Assembly: GCA_012516115.1 (NCBI GenBank)
Contig: JAAYXC010000002.1
Coordinates: 1-14,934 of the forward strand
Length of the DNA: 14,934 nucleotides
Origin: Bacillota bacterium
GTDB lineage: Bacteria; Bacillota; UBA4882; JAAYXC01
Direction of reading: 5' to 3'
Both the position numbers and the translations under genes were made by a program. Position 1 is the first letter of the stretch, and the number at the start of each line of letters is the position of its first letter. Positions 6,109 through 13,725 of this stretch are shown here, one piece after another. The notes below the pieces were generated by a model. The model saw nothing but the letters and a program-made list of their open reading frames with translations, had not been told where the DNA came from and ran no database searches.

Positions 6109-7065
6109 ATGCACGATCTGACCATCGGCGGCGAGCTCGGCGGGACGAAGAGCGCCGCCATCCTGTTGGACGGCGCCGGGAATATCTTAAACGAGTTCCG
6201 TTGCCCCACCGAGGCCGAGCGGGGCCGGGAGGCGGTGCTCGAAAACATCGTCGCGGCCGCGCGCGCCGTGGCGGGCGAAGACTTCGGCCGCGTGGCCGCG
6301 GTGGGGCTGGGGGCGCCGGGTCCCTTGAACAGGCGGGAAGGGCTCATCTACCAGGCGCCGAACCTGGGGTGGCAGAACGTGCCCATCGTCCGGCTGCTCC
6401 AGGAAAAACTGGGCCGCCCCGTCTTCCTCGAGAACGACGCCAACGCCGCCGGCTTCGGCGAATGGGCCCTCGGCGCCGGCCGGGGGACGAAGGATATGAT
6501 CTATCTCACGGTTAGCACCGGCATCGGCGGGGGTCTCATCCTCGGCGGCCGCATCCACCACGGCCGCGACGACAGCGCGGGGGAGGTCGGCCATACGATC
6601 GTTTTACCGGACGGCCCGCTTTGCGGCTGCGGTCGGCGGGGCTGCTGGGAGGCCCTGGCCTCCGGGACGGCCATCGCCCGGGCCGCGGCGGAGGCCTTGA
6701 AAGGGGGCCGGGAAAGCAGGATCCGCGAGCTTGCCGGGGGGGATCCGGCGGCGGTGGATGCCGCCATGGTCGCCCGGGCCGCCCGCGAGGGGGATGCCCT
6801 GGCGCGGGAGGTGTTGGATCGGGCTTTTTATTATCTGGCGCTGGGGATCGTGAACCTCATCCATCTCCTCAACCCCGAGGCCGTGGTCATCTGCGGAGGG
6901 GTGTCCAAGATGTGCGATGAACTCTTTATCCCCGTCCGGCGCATGGTGGCGGAATGGGCTTATGCCGCCATGGTCCGCGATCTTCCCATCGTCCCGGCCG
7001 CCCTGGGCGACCGGGCGGGGGTCATCGGGGCGGCGATGGTGGCCCGCGCGATCCTGCGGGATTGA
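6109..7065 (+). CDS. ROK-family sugar kinase (glucokinase-like)
   Basis: The 318-residue product has every ROK kinase landmark. These are the phosphate-binding loop GGELGGTK (7-14), the catalytic ENDANAA (108-114, D110 as base), TVSTGIGGG (134-142), and the zinc site with H162 plus CGCGRRGCWEALASG (172-186; C172, C174, C179), followed by a late ICGGV. The first Asp of the usual DxGGTK is Glu (E9), a form I associate with some ROK fructo- and mannokinases. Glucose is therefore only the default substrate guess; mannose, fructose or N-acetylglucosamine are possible. The enzyme is cytoplasmic and ATP-dependent. The start at 6109 follows GGAGGAG (6095-6101) by seven bases. Its product would feed the Pgi/Pmi enzyme encoded 1.2 kb upstream. 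With the ROK gene at 10330 broken, this may be the only working sugar kinase of the group. Confidence 0.88.
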   Translation: MHDLTIGGELGGTKSAAILLDGAGNILNEFRCPTEAERGREAVLENIVAAARAVAGEDFGRVAAVGLGAPGPLNRREGLIYQAPNLGWQNVPIVRLLQEKLGRPVFLENDANAAGFGEWALGAGRGTKDMIYLTVSTGIGGGLILGGRIHHGRDDSAGEVGHTIVLPDGPLCGCGRRGCWEALASGTAIARAAAEALKGGRESRIRELAGGDPAAVDAAMVARAAREGDALAREVLDRAFYYLALGIVNLIHLLNPEAVVICGGVSKMCDELFIPVRRMVAEWAYAAMVRDLPIVPAALGDRAGVIGAAMVARAILRD

Positions 7066-7089
7066 GTGCTTTACGATGACGGCACGGCT

Positions 7090-7118
7090 ATGGCCGCCCG
7101 GCGGGGCGGTCATATTTT
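7090..7118 (+). terminator. Intrinsic terminator of the ROK kinase gene
   Basis: ATGGCCGCCC (7090-7099) pairs with GGGCGGTCAT (7104-7113) with one G-T pair and a four-base loop, then ATTTT. It separates the kinase from the regulator gene. Its tail overlaps the operator-like site at 7112. Confidence 0.75.
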
Positions 7119-7132
7119 CATCTTGAACATAA
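7112..7132 (+). promoter_or_regulatory. Upstream NagC-like operator (O1)
   Basis: The core TTTTCA-TCT-TGAA lies in AT-rich flanks. Fifteen of 21 positions match the site at 7209-7229, including the whole TTTTCA-N3-TGAA core. It lies 39 bases upstream of the -35 box. Both the similarity and the placement on either side of one promoter support binding by the ROK repressor encoded just downstream. Confidence 0.5.
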
Positions 7133-7171
7133 ATGGGCAACCGTCCCTCTTCCGGAATCTATGTTTATATA

Positions 7172-7200
7172 TTGACATATCGTTCATCGGTTGGTATAAT
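7172..7200 (+). promoter_or_regulatory. Perfect-consensus promoter of the ROK regulator
   Basis: TTGACA (7172-7177), a 17-base spacer and TATAAT (7195-7200), with TG at 7192-7193 as an extended -10. Both boxes match the consensus at every position, so the promoter should be very strong unless repressed, and repressor sites lie on both sides. Confidence 0.92.
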
Positions 7201-7208
7201 GAACTCAG

Positions 7209-7229
7209 TTATTTTCAAAGTGAATAAAA
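7209..7229 (+). promoter_or_regulatory. Downstream NagC-like operator (O2)
   Basis: Imperfect inverted repeat TTATTTTCA and TGAATAAAA around AAG, starting nine bases after the -10 box, so it should cover the start of transcription. AT-rich arms around a central C/G pair resemble E. coli NagC and Mlc sites. Centre-to-centre distance to O1 is 97 bp. Confidence 0.6.
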
Positions 7230-7242
7230 GTGAGGTTTTCCG

Positions 7243-8475
7243 ATGCGGCGTCAACGGCAGTCGTTGAGCAGCACAAAGCTCCTCCGTTCGGCCAATGCGG
7301 TGGCGGTCCTCCGGACCCTTTATACGGAAGGGAAGTGTTCGCGGATCCGGCTGACCCGGCTCACCAGGATGAGTCCGGCCACCATCACCAGGATCACCGC
7401 CGAGCTCGGCGCCCAGGGGTTCATCTCCGAGTCGGGGGTGGAGGCCTCCAAAGGCGGGCGCCGGGCGGTCGTCCTCGCGCTCAATTACGGTCGGATCTTT
7501 ATTGTCGGGATCTCGATCCTGCGGGACCGGGTGGATCTCGCCCTTTCCGACCTGCGCGGTGAATTCATCCACCGGCGGAGCTTCTATCCTTACGCCCTTG
7601 AACCTTCCCTGATGATTAAGGAGATCGCCGTAGAGTTTGACGCGCTCATCGCGGAGAAGGAAGTGGCCAAGGAGCGCATTCTCGGCGTGGGGATCGCCAT
7701 CTCGGGGATCGTGGACAGCGTAAACGGCGTCCTCCTCCGTTCCACCAACCTGGGTTGGCGGGAGGTGGCCATCGCCCGGAAACTGGAGGAGATTCTAGGC
7801 CTGCCCATTGTGGTGGAAAACGACGCCAACGCGGCCGCCCTGGCCGAGCTTTGGTTCGGCCACGGGAAAAGCGCCGCCTCGCTCCTTTATCTCAAGACCG
7901 ACCGGGGGGGCGGCGCGGGTATCGTCTACGACCGGAACCTTTTGGCCGGGGTACGCGGGATGGCCGGCGAGAGCGGTCATGTACCCGTCATCCGGCCGGG
8001 CCGGCCCTGCCGCTGCGGCCGGAGCGGATGTCTTGAGACCTATCTTTACCTGCCCGATGTCCTGCGACGTTACGAGGAGGCCACGGGCCGAAAACCCGGA
8101 GGCGAGGAACTCTTCCTTTGGGCCGCCGGAGGGGATGCCACGGCGCGGCTGCTCGTCGACGAAGCGGCCGAGGCCCTGGCCATGGCCGTCTCCATGGCCG
8201 CCGGGCTGCTCGACCTGGATGTGGTGGTCATCGGCGGGATCTGGGGAAGACAGGGCCAGGGCTTTCTTTCCCACGTAGAACGGCGTTATCAGGAGGTTCT
8301 GGATGGCTGCGTACTGCAAAAGGACTTCGCCGTGGTCGGTTCCAGCCTAGGGGACGAGTCGGACATTCTCGGTGCGGTGGGTCTGGTCATCAACCGCTGG
8401 CTGACGCCGCCCATTCAGTCCTCCGGGGTGGGAGACCTCCTGGCGCGGACGAAGGCCTTGGCCGCAGAGGAATAA
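7243..8475 (+). CDS. ROK-family transcriptional repressor, NagC/Mlc-like
   Basis: The 410-residue product is a ROK protein with an N-terminal DNA-binding domain. Residues about 12-65 form a winged helix-turn-helix (LTRMSPATITRITAELGAQG with a following wing SKGGRRAVVLAL). The sugar-sensing ROK fold follows, with ISGIVDS (154-160), ENDANAA (192-198), and a zinc site made by H246 and CRCGRSGCLE (256-265; C256, C258, C263). Such proteins repress sugar genes and release DNA on binding N-acetylglucosamine, GlcNAc-6-phosphate, xylose or glucose. Next to NagZ and the amino-sugar genes, an N-acetylglucosamine-type inducer is the most likely. Its own promoter carries two operator-like sites, suggesting autoregulation. 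AGTGAGG (7229-7235) lies seven bases before the ATG and overlaps the end of the downstream operator. Confidence 0.88.
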   Translation: MRRQRQSLSSTKLLRSANAVAVLRTLYTEGKCSRIRLTRLTRMSPATITRITAELGAQGFISESGVEASKGGRRAVVLALNYGRIFIVGISILRDRVDLALSDLRGEFIHRRSFYPYALEPSLMIKEIAVEFDALIAEKEVAKERILGVGIAISGIVDSVNGVLLRSTNLGWREVAIARKLEEILGLPIVVENDANAAALAELWFGHGKSAASLLYLKTDRGGGAGIVYDRNLLAGVRGMAGESGHVPVIRPGRPCRCGRSGCLETYLYLPDVLRRYEEATGRKPGGEELFLWAAGGDATARLLVDEAAEALAMAVSMAAGLLDLDVVVIGGIWGRQGQGFLSHVERRYQEVLDGCVLQKDFAVVGSSLGDESDILGAVGLVINRWLTPPIQSSGVGDLLARTKALAAEE

Positions 8476-8488
8476 ACCGATTTCGAAG

Positions 8489-8550
8489 GACCTCACTTCC
8501 CGATCCATCTCCGACCCGGAGAGGGATGGTCGAAGGCCGAAGGTGGGGTC
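8489..8550. repeat. Long imperfect palindrome, CCTCAC...GTGRGG family, copy 1
   Basis: A 62-base imperfect inverted repeat opens with GACCTCAC, has an inner CTCCGACCCGGAGAGGG hairpin and closes with GGTGGGGTC. It aligns along its length with 10203-10261, and both copies are preceded by GATTTCGAAGG (8479-8489 here). Palindromes opening CCTCACC and closing GGTGAGG, with CTCTCC and GGAGAGGG inside, are a widespread intergenic repeat type in bacteria, as I recall. No T-tract follows. Confidence 0.7.
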
Positions 8551-8570
8551 GATCCGGAATAAAAACGGTG

Positions 8571-8596
8571 CTTTTGCTAGGCGCGGAGCAAAGGAG
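8571..8596 (+). promoter_or_regulatory. nagZ ribosome site partly in a hairpin
   Basis: CTTTTGCT (8571-8578) can pair with AGCAAAGG (8587-8594) with one T-G pair. The ribosome site AAAGGAG (8590-8596), eight bases before the nagZ ATG, is half buried in this stem. Translation of nagZ may therefore depend on local folding. Confidence 0.45.
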
Positions 8597-8604
8597 AGAA
8601 AATA

Positions 8605-10164
8605 ATGCGATTTGACCAACTAGACTTACTTATCGGCCGTCTCTTCATCATCGGTTTTAACGGTCGTTCCCCCGAAGAAGACTTCCTCCCCCGTTACCGA
8701 CAGCTCCCCGCCGGCGGCGTCATCCTTTTCGCCCGTAATCTCGGCGGGGTCGAGGAGATCAAGGCCCTCACCGCCGCCGTCGAAGCGGCGGGAAAAGAAG
8801 TCCATGGCTTCTCTCTCTTTATCGCCGTGGATCAGGAGGGCGGCAACCTTTCGCCCCTCAGAGGTCGAGTGACCTCTTTGCCCGGGAACATGGGCTTGGC
8901 CGCCACCGGCGATCCGGCGGCCGCTTACTATGCCGGCCGGAGGACGGCGGTTGAGCTGCGGGGTCTCGGCTTTAACCTCGTCTTCGCGCCGGTACTGGAC
9001 CTGGCCGCGAACCCGGCGAACCCGGTCATCGGAGCGCGCGCCTTCAGCGACGATCCGGAGACCGTGGCCACCTTCGGACGGGCCCTGGCCAGCGGTTTGG
9101 TAGACGGAGGGATCCTCTTTACGGCCAAGCATTTTCCGGGCCACGGGAGCTGCCGGGAAGACTCCCATATCACCCTGCCCCTTTGCAGCACGACACGGGA
9201 GTCATTATGGCAAAGGGATCTTCTGCCCTTCAGGAAAGTCTTGGACCTGTCCGGCGCTTCGGTCATGACCGCTCACGTCCGTTACAGCGGCCTTGACCCC
9301 GAGAATCCCGCCACGATCTCCCCGCGGATTCTGCAGGATCTCCTCCGGGGCGAGATGGGGTTCGACGGCGTGGTGATCACCGATGACCTGGAAATGGAGG
9401 CCATCCGGAGCCGGCATTCCCCGGCCGAGGCGGCGGTGAGGGCGCTGGCGGCCGGCGCCGACCTCGTCCTGGTCTGCCACACGTTCGCGGACCAGCTGGC
9501 CGCTTTCGCCGCGGTGAAGCTGGCGGTCAAAGAAGGCCGCCTCTCTATGGCGCGGATCCAGGAGGCAGCGGCGCGGGTGGCGCGATGGAGGGAGAAGAGC
9601 GGCATGGAACCGGTGGAGGATGACTGGGAGCGCCACTGGGATCCATCCATCCTGGCCGAGAAGGTGATCACCCTCCTCGGCGAAGCCGGGAGTTGGCCTT
9701 TCGACCACAGTCCTCTGGCGGTCGTCGATCCGGCCTATCGGGCGGTGACCCCGGCCGAGGACGTAGGGGAGATCGAGCCTTTCTTCGCCACCATGGGAGA
9801 GATCGGCGTGCCCTTTGCCCGGTTTAATTGCCAGGCGGACCCCGGACCGGAGGAGATCGCCTCCTTGGTGGAAACCATTCGGAGCGGGGGTTACCGGCGT
9901 ATCGTCTTGATTCTCCGTCACGCCGCCCATTATCCAGGCCAGCGGTTGCTCGCCGTCCGGCTGGCCGAGGCCGGTCGATTGCTCCTGGTGAGCCTCGGCG
10001 ACCCGCGGGAGACGCCCATCGTGGGCAGGGAGTTCCCGGCGCTCTGTGCCTACAGCAGCGAACCGCCGGTCCTGGTCGCCCTGGCCCGTGCGCTAGGTGG
10101 GGAATTAACGCCCACGGGGCGCTTACCCGTCCGTCTTGCGCCCGTTGCCGAGGCGAGCGTTTAA
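8605..10164 (+). CDS. nagZ: Beta-N-acetylhexosaminidase, GH3 (NagZ type)
   Basis: The 519-residue product is a glycoside hydrolase family 3 enzyme of the N-acetylglucosaminidase branch. It shows IAVDQEGG (73-80), KHFPGHG (175-181), the Asp-His dyad loop REDSHITLP (184-192; D186 and H188, the unusual acid/base of NagZ enzymes) and the nucleophile motif GVVITDDLEM (255-264, D260 likely). After the barrel (to about 345) comes a C-terminal alpha/beta domain (about 350-519), present in Gram-positive-type two-domain enzymes and absent from the shorter proteobacterial NagZ. There is no signal peptide, so it acts in the cytoplasm on imported chito-oligosaccharides or muropeptides, releasing N-acetylglucosamine. 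Some enzymes with this dyad act as phosphorylases giving GlcNAc-1-phosphate, which cannot be excluded. It lies between two copies of the same palindromic repeat. Confidence 0.9.
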   Translation: MRFDQLDLLIGRLFIIGFNGRSPEEDFLPRYRQLPAGGVILFARNLGGVEEIKALTAAVEAAGKEVHGFSLFIAVDQEGGNLSPLRGRVTSLPGNMGLAATGDPAAAYYAGRRTAVELRGLGFNLVFAPVLDLAANPANPVIGARAFSDDPETVATFGRALASGLVDGGILFTAKHFPGHGSCREDSHITLPLCSTTRESLWQRDLLPFRKVLDLSGASVMTAHVRYSGLDPENPATISPRILQDLLRGEMGFDGVVITDDLEMEAIRSRHSPAEAAVRALAAGADLVLVCHTFADQLAAFAAVKLAVKEGRLSMARIQEAAARVARWREKSGMEPVEDDWERHWDPSILAEKVITLLGEAGSWPFDHSPLAVVDPAYRAVTPAEDVGEIEPFFATMGEIGVPFARFNCQADPGPEEIASLVETIRSGGYRRIVLILRHAAHYPGQRLLAVRLAEAGRLLLVSLGDPRETPIVGREFPALCAYSSEPPVLVALARALGGELTPTGRLPVRLAPVAEASV

Positions 10165-10202
10165 CGTGGATTTCGAAGGTAGAGGCCAGTGACAAACATT
10201 CA

Positions 10203-10261
10203 ACCTCACCTCTCTCACCACCGACTCGGAGAGGGGGGTGGTTGAAAGCCGGAGGTGAGGT
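10203..10261. repeat. Long imperfect palindrome, CCTCAC...GTGRGG family, copy 2
   Basis: Outer arms ACCTCACCTC (10203-10212) and GAGGTGAGGT (10252-10261) pair perfectly over 10 bp. Inner arms ACCACC (10217-10222) and GGTGGT (10237-10242) also pair. It aligns with 8489-8550. GATTTCGAAGG occurs at 10169-10179 as in copy 1, but here about 23 extra bases separate it from the palindrome. Confidence 0.75.
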
Positions 10262-10329
10262 CATCCCAGCGGGTGTGAGCTAGGGTTGGCTTCCCCACCT
10301 GAAAAAGAAAAACGAGGAGGATGAGACCG

Positions 10330-11736
10330 ATGGATCTTACCCGGCTTGCCGCGCTGGCACGGCCGAAGATATATCTCCACCTCTCGATCCGGATTTCCGG
10401 CCGGCCGTTCTGGCCCATCGCGCCTTTCGCCGAGCCGTCCGGGCCACGGGCAAGGCCGTGCCGATGGCCGTGGCCCTGGAGCGGGCCGACGGACAGACGA
10501 GCGTATTCCGTACGGAGATCGGGCCGGCCGAAGAAGGGTGGACGGAACTCAACCTGGCCTATCTGGAACGGCTTACGAAGTTCCTCCTCTGGCAGAAGCC
10601 CGGTCGTAGGGGGTCCGGCCGCCATCGGAGAGGCCCTGGCCGCGATCTATTCCCCCGACGGCGAGAGAGCCTTCGACGCGGCCTTTATGGCGCGCGTATA
10701 CGAGCGGCCGTTCACGGTGGAGACGACCGCCGTCGAGCGGATGCCCGTCGAGCGCGAGACGACCTCGCCCCTGGGAGGCCATCTCGAGGGCTGCCGGACC
10801 GGTTTCGACCTCGGTGCCAGCGATCGCAAAGTGGCGGCCGTCGTCGAGGGCAAGGTCGTCTTCGGCGAAGAGGTGATCTGGCACCCCAAATTCCAGGCCG
10901 ATCCCAGCTATCACTACCATCGGATCCAGGCCGCCCTTCACCACGCCGCCTCTTTCCTCCCGCGGGTCGACGCCATCGGCGGGAGTGCGGCCGGGGTTTA
11001 CGTCGAAAACCGGGTCATGGCGGGCTCGCTCTTCCGGGCGGTGCCGGAGGATCGCTTCGCTGCGGAGGTAACGGACTTATTCGTCCACCTGGGGCGGGAG
11101 TGGGGCGTGCCGCTTGGTCGTAATCAACGACGGCAAAGTCACGGTCCTGGCCGGGGCCATGGCCGTGGGTGAGCGGAATCTCCTGGTATCGCCATGGGGT
11201 CTAGCGAGGCCGCCGGCTACGTAACGGCCGAGGACAGGATCACCAGCTGGCTCAACGAGCTGGCCTTCGCTCCGGTCGACTACAATGCTATGGCGCCGCG
11301 CGAGATGAGTGGTCGGGCGACCGTGGCTGCGGGGTACAGTATTTTTCGCAGGAAGCGGTCATCCGTTGGCCGCGGCCGCCGGCTTGCCGCTGGCTGAGGA
11401 GGCCACCCCGGCAGAAAAGCTAAAAGCGGTCCAAGACCGGCTGGCGGAAGGCGATGGGCGGGCGGTAAAGATCTTCACCACCATCGGTTGTTATCTGGGG
11501 GTATGCCGTGGCCCATTATGCCGAGTTCTACGATCTCCGGCACGTCCTCATCCTCGGCCGCGTCACCTCGGGCGAGGGAGGCCGGATCGTCCAGGCCGGG
11601 GCGGAAAAGGTCTTAAAAGAAGAGTTCCCGGAGCTTGCCATCGGCCTTCATCTGCCGGAAGAGGAGGCCGAACGCCGCGTGGGTCAGGCCATCGCCGCGG
11701 GCAAGCCTGCCGGAGATCGGAAAGAAGGTGGAATGA
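10330..11736 (+). pseudogene. Frameshifted ROK-family kinase-like gene
   Basis: Joining frames gives one ROK-like protein of about 468 codons, of the kind found beside amino-sugar genes in Clostridia-like bacteria. It reads MDLTRLAALARPKIYL at the start, then LDPDFRPAVLAHRAFRRAV, then PVVGGPAAIGEALAAIY, GFDLGASDRKVAAVVEG (nucleotide-binding loop), RVDAIGGSAAGVYVENRV, VVINDGKVTVLAGAMAVGE (catalytic Asp), GIAMGSSEAAGYV, WSGDRGCGVQYFSQEAV, HYAEFYDLRHVLILGRV and SLPEIGKKVE. Eight single-base indels interrupt it, near 10377 (-1), 10599 (+1), 11115 (+1), 11185 (-1), 11304 (-1), 11365 (-1), 11499 (+1) and 11700 (+1). They sum to zero. No nonsense substitution is seen between them. The start has GAGGAGG (10314-10320) nine bases before. 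The restored stop TGA overlaps the next gene's ATG. It is either a recently inactivated gene or a locally poor assembly. The likely role was phosphorylating or sensing an amino sugar. Confidence 0.82.
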
Positions 11737-12593
11737 AGATGCGATTTTCCAATCCTTCGGCCGAGATCTTCGTCCCGGACGCCCGTTCCATCGAGGAGGC
11801 CTTGGGCCGGACGACCCACCTGGCCGTGGCCGCCCACCAAGACGACGTGGAGATCATGGCCTTCCACGGTATCCTCGAGTGCTTCGGCCGGGAGGACCGT
11901 GGTTTCGCGGCCGTGGTGGTGACGGATGGCCGCGGAAGTCCGCGGGATGGGATTTACGCCGATTACACGGATGAACAGATGCGCGAGGTCCGCCGGCGGG
12001 AGCAGAAGAAGGCCGCGGTGGTGGGAGAATATGCCGCCCTGGTTCTGCTAGACCATCCGAGTGGTATCGTCAAGGACCCGGCTGCCCGGGAGCCCCTGGA
12101 GGACCTCAAGGAGGTCTTCATGGCCACCGCGCCGAGGATCGTCTACACCCATAACCTTGCCGATAAACACGATACCCATGTGGCGGTGGCCATCCGGACC
12201 ATCCGGGCCCTGCGCGAGTTACCACCGGAGAAAAGGCCGGAGAAGGTCTTAGGATGCGAAGTCTGGCGCGATCTCGACTGGATGCCGGACGAAGACAAAG
12301 TGGCCCTGCGGGTCGATGGCCGGGATAATCTGGCCGCGGCCCTGCTGGGCGTCTTTGATTCGCAGATCTGTGGCGGTAAGCGCTACGACCTAGCCACCCT
12401 GGGCCGGCGCCGGGCCCATGCCACCTATCATGCCACCCATGGGGTGGATGAGGTGGAGGGTCTGACCTTGGCCATGGATCTGACGCCGCTCATCCGGGCG
12501 CCGGAGGAGAGCATCCGAGGTTATGTGGTCTCTTTTATCCAGCGGTTTGCGGCCGAAGTGGAGGAACGCCTGCGGCGGCTGGACGTCGAATGA
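11733..12593 (+). CDS. PIG-L (LmbE-like) deacetylase
   Basis: The 286-residue product carries the PIG-L zinc site: AHQDDVE (34-40; H35 and D38 as metal ligands, D37 as catalytic base, with Q for the usual P), the region VVTDGRGSPRDG (62-73), and DKHDTHVAV (144-152; H146 or H149 as third ligand). The family removes N-acetyl groups from N-acetylglucosamine or its conjugates. An archaeal relative, Thermococcus Dac, deacetylates diacetylchitobiose. Located between a ROK gene and a SIS-type deaminase-like gene, it probably replaces NagA, acting on N-acetylglucosamine or its 6-phosphate. It has no signal peptide and so acts in the cytoplasm. The ATG at 11733 is chosen because it overlaps the restored stop of the upstream gene (ATGA) and fits the family's length. 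The frame is open further upstream only because of the last frameshift in that gene. Confidence 0.85.
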   Translation: MKMRFSNPSAEIFVPDARSIEEALGRTTHLAVAAHQDDVEIMAFHGILECFGREDRGFAAVVVTDGRGSPRDGIYADYTDEQMREVRRREQKKAAVVGEYAALVLLDHPSGIVKDPAAREPLEDLKEVFMATAPRIVYTHNLADKHDTHVAVAIRTIRALRELPPEKRPEKVLGCEVWRDLDWMPDEDKVALRVDGRDNLAAALLGVFDSQICGGKRYDLATLGRRRAHATYHATHGVDEVEGLTLAMDLTPLIRAPEESIRGYVVSFIQRFAAEVEERLRRLDVE

Positions 12594-12615
12594 CCACCGG
12601 CGGGAGGAATTCCAT

Positions 12616-13650
12616 ATGTCGTATATGCTGGCCGAGATCAAGGAGCAGCCCGAGATTTTGGCCCGGCTCGGCCGGGAGGCCGCGCGGGAAACGGAAGAAC
12701 TGGCCCGAAGAATCCATGAAGAGGGAACGGAGTTCATCGTCTTTGCCGCCCGGGGGACCTCGGACCACGCGGCCGTCTTTGGCCAGTATCTCTTCTCGTA
12801 CCTGACCGGTATCCCGGTGGCCCTGGCCACCCCGTCGCTCGTCACCATCTACCGGCGCCCTCTTCGCCTGCGCAAAACGCTCGTCATCGGCATCTCCCAA
12901 TCGGGCGCCGCGGCGGATGTGGCCGAGTACCTGGCGGCGGCACGAAAGGCGGGCGCCGTGACCGCGCTCATTACCAATAATCCCGCTTCTTCCATGGCCA
13001 CCGGAGTGGAATATCTCCTCCTCTGCCGGGCCGGCGAAGAGAAGGCGGTGGCCGCCACCAAGACTTACACGGCGGAGATCGCCTTATTAACCTTGGTGGC
13101 CATGGCGTTAAGTGGAGACGGGTCCCTCGTCCGGGCCTTCGCCGAGCTACCGGAGAAAATCCGGGCCACGCTGGCCCTTGAAGAACCGATCAGGGCCGGG
13201 GTGGAAAGGTATGCCTTCATGGAGGAATGTCTCGTCCTGGCCCGTGGTCTCAACCAGGCCACCGCTCTCGAAGCGGCCTTGAAGATCCAGGAGACGAGCC
13301 TCATCGGGGCCAAGGGCTTCTCGGCGGCCGACTTCGCCCACGGACCCATCGCCCTCCTTCGCCGAAAGATCCCGGTATTGCTCTTCGCCCCGGATGGCGC
13401 GACCCTGGAAGGCCTTCTCGGCATGGCGAGAACGGTCCGTGACCGCGGGGGCGAGCTAATCGTCTTCTCCGACCGTGAAGAGGCCCTGGTGCTCGGGCGG
13501 ACGGCTTTCCGTTTGCCCGCCGTGGCCGAGGTTTTCTCGCCTTTTACTTGCATCGTGGCCGCGCAGCTCTTCGCCTGTTTTTTGGCCATGGCCAAAGGCC
13601 TCGATCCGGACCATCCGGCCGGTCTCACCAAGGTGACGGTCACCCGATAG
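12616..13650 (+). CDS. SIS-domain deaminase/isomerase, GlmS-isomerase-like
   Basis: The 344-residue product consists of two SIS domains like the isomerase half of glucosamine-6-phosphate synthase, without the glutaminase domain. It has MLAEIKEQPE (4-13), FAARGTSDHAA (43-53), ISQSGAAADV (93-102, phosphate binding), EEKAVAATKTYTAE (141-154), ARGLNQATALEAALKIQETS (209-228), the region KGFSAADFAHGPIAL (233-247), and the closing HPAGLTKVTVTR. Stand-alone proteins of this build are glucosamine-6-phosphate deaminases (NagB-II or archaeal GlmD type) or AgaS-like deaminases. Here the likely reaction is glucosamine-6-phosphate to fructose-6-phosphate plus ammonia, following the PIG-L step. GGAGG (12603-12607) lies eight bases before the ATG, and the gap to the PIG-L gene is 22 bases, so both are in one operon. 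A frogB/FrlB-like role on glycated amino acids is less likely from the context. Confidence 0.85.
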   Translation: MSYMLAEIKEQPEILARLGREAARETEELARRIHEEGTEFIVFAARGTSDHAAVFGQYLFSYLTGIPVALATPSLVTIYRRPLRLRKTLVIGISQSGAAADVAEYLAAARKAGAVTALITNNPASSMATGVEYLLLCRAGEEKAVAATKTYTAEIALLTLVAMALSGDGSLVRAFAELPEKIRATLALEEPIRAGVERYAFMEECLVLARGLNQATALEAALKIQETSLIGAKGFSAADFAHGPIALLRRKIPVLLFAPDGATLEGLLGMARTVRDRGGELIVFSDREEALVLGRTAFRLPAVAEVFSPFTCIVAAQLFACFLAMAKGLDPDHPAGLTKVTVTR

Positions 13651-13725
13651 GTCCCCGATCCTGTTCGGCCGGAGTCTCTCCCATATTCGTTGCAGATAGA
13701 AAACTTGATACCCCCCAACTCCATC

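Noticed and set aside
5848..7065. Long 405-codon version of the ROK kinase
   Set aside because: The upstream part overlaps the HEPN gene and the palindromic repeat. GGAGGAG before the ATG at 6109 and the family's N-terminus fix the start there.
11508..12593. One 361-codon gene starting at GTG 11508 and fusing a ROK C-terminus to the PIG-L protein
   Set aside because: The fusion exists only because of a one-base gain near 11700. Removing it restores the ROK ending SLPEIGKKVE and a stop that overlaps the PIG-L ATG.
12523..13650. Longer SIS gene starting inside the PIG-L gene
   Set aside because: The start at 12616 has a GGAGG site at the right distance and gives the family N-terminus MLAEIKEQPE. 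The extra upstream residues are PIG-L in another frame.
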